Assembly: GCA_963974445.1 (NCBI GenBank)
Contig: CAXBDI010000060.1
Span: 1 to 22,948 of the forward strand
Length of the DNA: 22,948 nucleotides
Source of the DNA: JACKII01 sp963974445
Lineage (GTDB): Bacteria; Pseudomonadota; Alphaproteobacteria; Bin95
Reading direction: 5' to 3'
This document shows, piece after piece, positions 22,798 to 22,948 of this stretch. How positions within the stretch are numbered: the first letter of the stretch is position 1; each line of letters opens with the position of its first letter. The position numbers and the translations under genes are program-made. The notes under the pieces were generated by a model. That model saw only the letters and a list, made by a program, of their open reading frames with translations. It did no database searches and was not told the origin of the DNA.

Positions 22798-22948
22798 GCC
22801 TATGCTGTTAGCTTGGCGCCGGACGGCGTTTCTCCGATTGCGCGAAACATTTTGGCAGGTTGCTGAAAAACCATCTGATGAGCGTCAACCATCTTGTCCG
22901 TCGTATTGCCTCATGAAGAAATGTTCCCGAGGCGTTGGCTGTCGCCTC
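22798..22948. other. right-edge region, no firm gene
   Basis: No supportable gene is seen in these 151 bp. A short GCGCC..GGCG palindrome followed by TTTCT near 22815-22835 could be a weak terminator for the GMC pair. On the - strand, one frame is open from the window edge to a TAA at 22808-22810 and another holds a 30-codon ORF (ATG near 22892, stop 22800-22802). Neither has a recognisable product. A cytochrome c subunit gene, expected next to some GMC dehydrogenases, does not begin here. Confidence 0.3.

Noticed and set aside
22800..22891. 30-codon - strand ORF at the right edge
   Set aside because: No clear ribosome site, no recognised product, and the window ends too soon to judge its context.
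1..22948. CRISPR arrays, tRNA/rRNA genes, prophage, or a defence system built around ccrM
   Set aside because: No regularly spaced repeats, no tRNA-like cloverleaf, no phage genes, and no restriction endonuclease beside the methyltransferase, which is of the orphan cell-cycle type.

Overview
This GC-rich window looks chromosomal and comes from an alphaproteobacterium. The main evidence is a CcrM-type GANTC adenine methyltransferase next to rnhB, a tight dapF-mtaB-ftsY run, and a soluble PAS histidine kinase of the style common in that class. A free-living member of or near the Rhodospirillales, rich in catabolic genes, is my best guess, but I cannot fix the order from sequence alone.

Layout. 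(1) 1-5.9 kb is housekeeping: a small cupin protein, dapF (lysine/peptidoglycan precursor), mtaB (tRNA ms2t6A modification), ftsY (SRP receptor) and an SMR-type small transporter on the + strand. These converge on a translationally coupled queA-tgt pair (tRNA queuosine) on the - strand. (2) 5.9-10.8 kb is a + strand metabolic set: a cytosolic gamma-glutamyltransferase-family amidohydrolase with a variant active-site motif, an IlvD/Edd dehydratase of the sugar-acid type, and a zinc alcohol dehydrogenase. (3) 10.8-12.4 kb is a scar: an internally deleted IS701-family transposase fragment abuts a frameshifted, C-terminally truncated IS256-family transposase, which in turn cuts off the first third of a MATE transporter gene. 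(4) 12.4-14.2 kb holds rnhB and ccrM, with a dense cluster of GANTC sites around the ccrM start. (5) 14.2-18.6 kb holds an LLM flavin-type oxidoreductase, a convergent VOC-family metalloenzyme, an M20 metallopeptidase and a soluble histidine kinase with two GANTC sites just upstream. (6) 18.6-22.9 kb holds two inverted repeats, one of them a dispersed-repeat-like hairpin, then a HyuB-type hydantoinase/oxoprolinase subunit without HyuA, and a GMC dehydrogenase with its gluconate-2-dehydrogenase-subunit-3-like partner.

How the genes work together. The housekeeping genes are grouped in known ways. The metabolic genes (amide/lactam hydrolysis, sugar-acid dehydration, alcohol oxidation, M20 and HyuB hydrolysis) suggest use of scavenged organic nitrogen and carbon, but no single pathway can be read off. 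I found no clearly new multi-gene system. The points most worth a second look are the GANTC clusters at ccrM and the kinase gene, the two-family IS scar, the hairpin repeat that supplies a coupled leader ORF to hyuB, the orphan HyuB, and a GMC/subunit-3 pair that lacks export signals. All sites were found by eye; no search or folding program was run.
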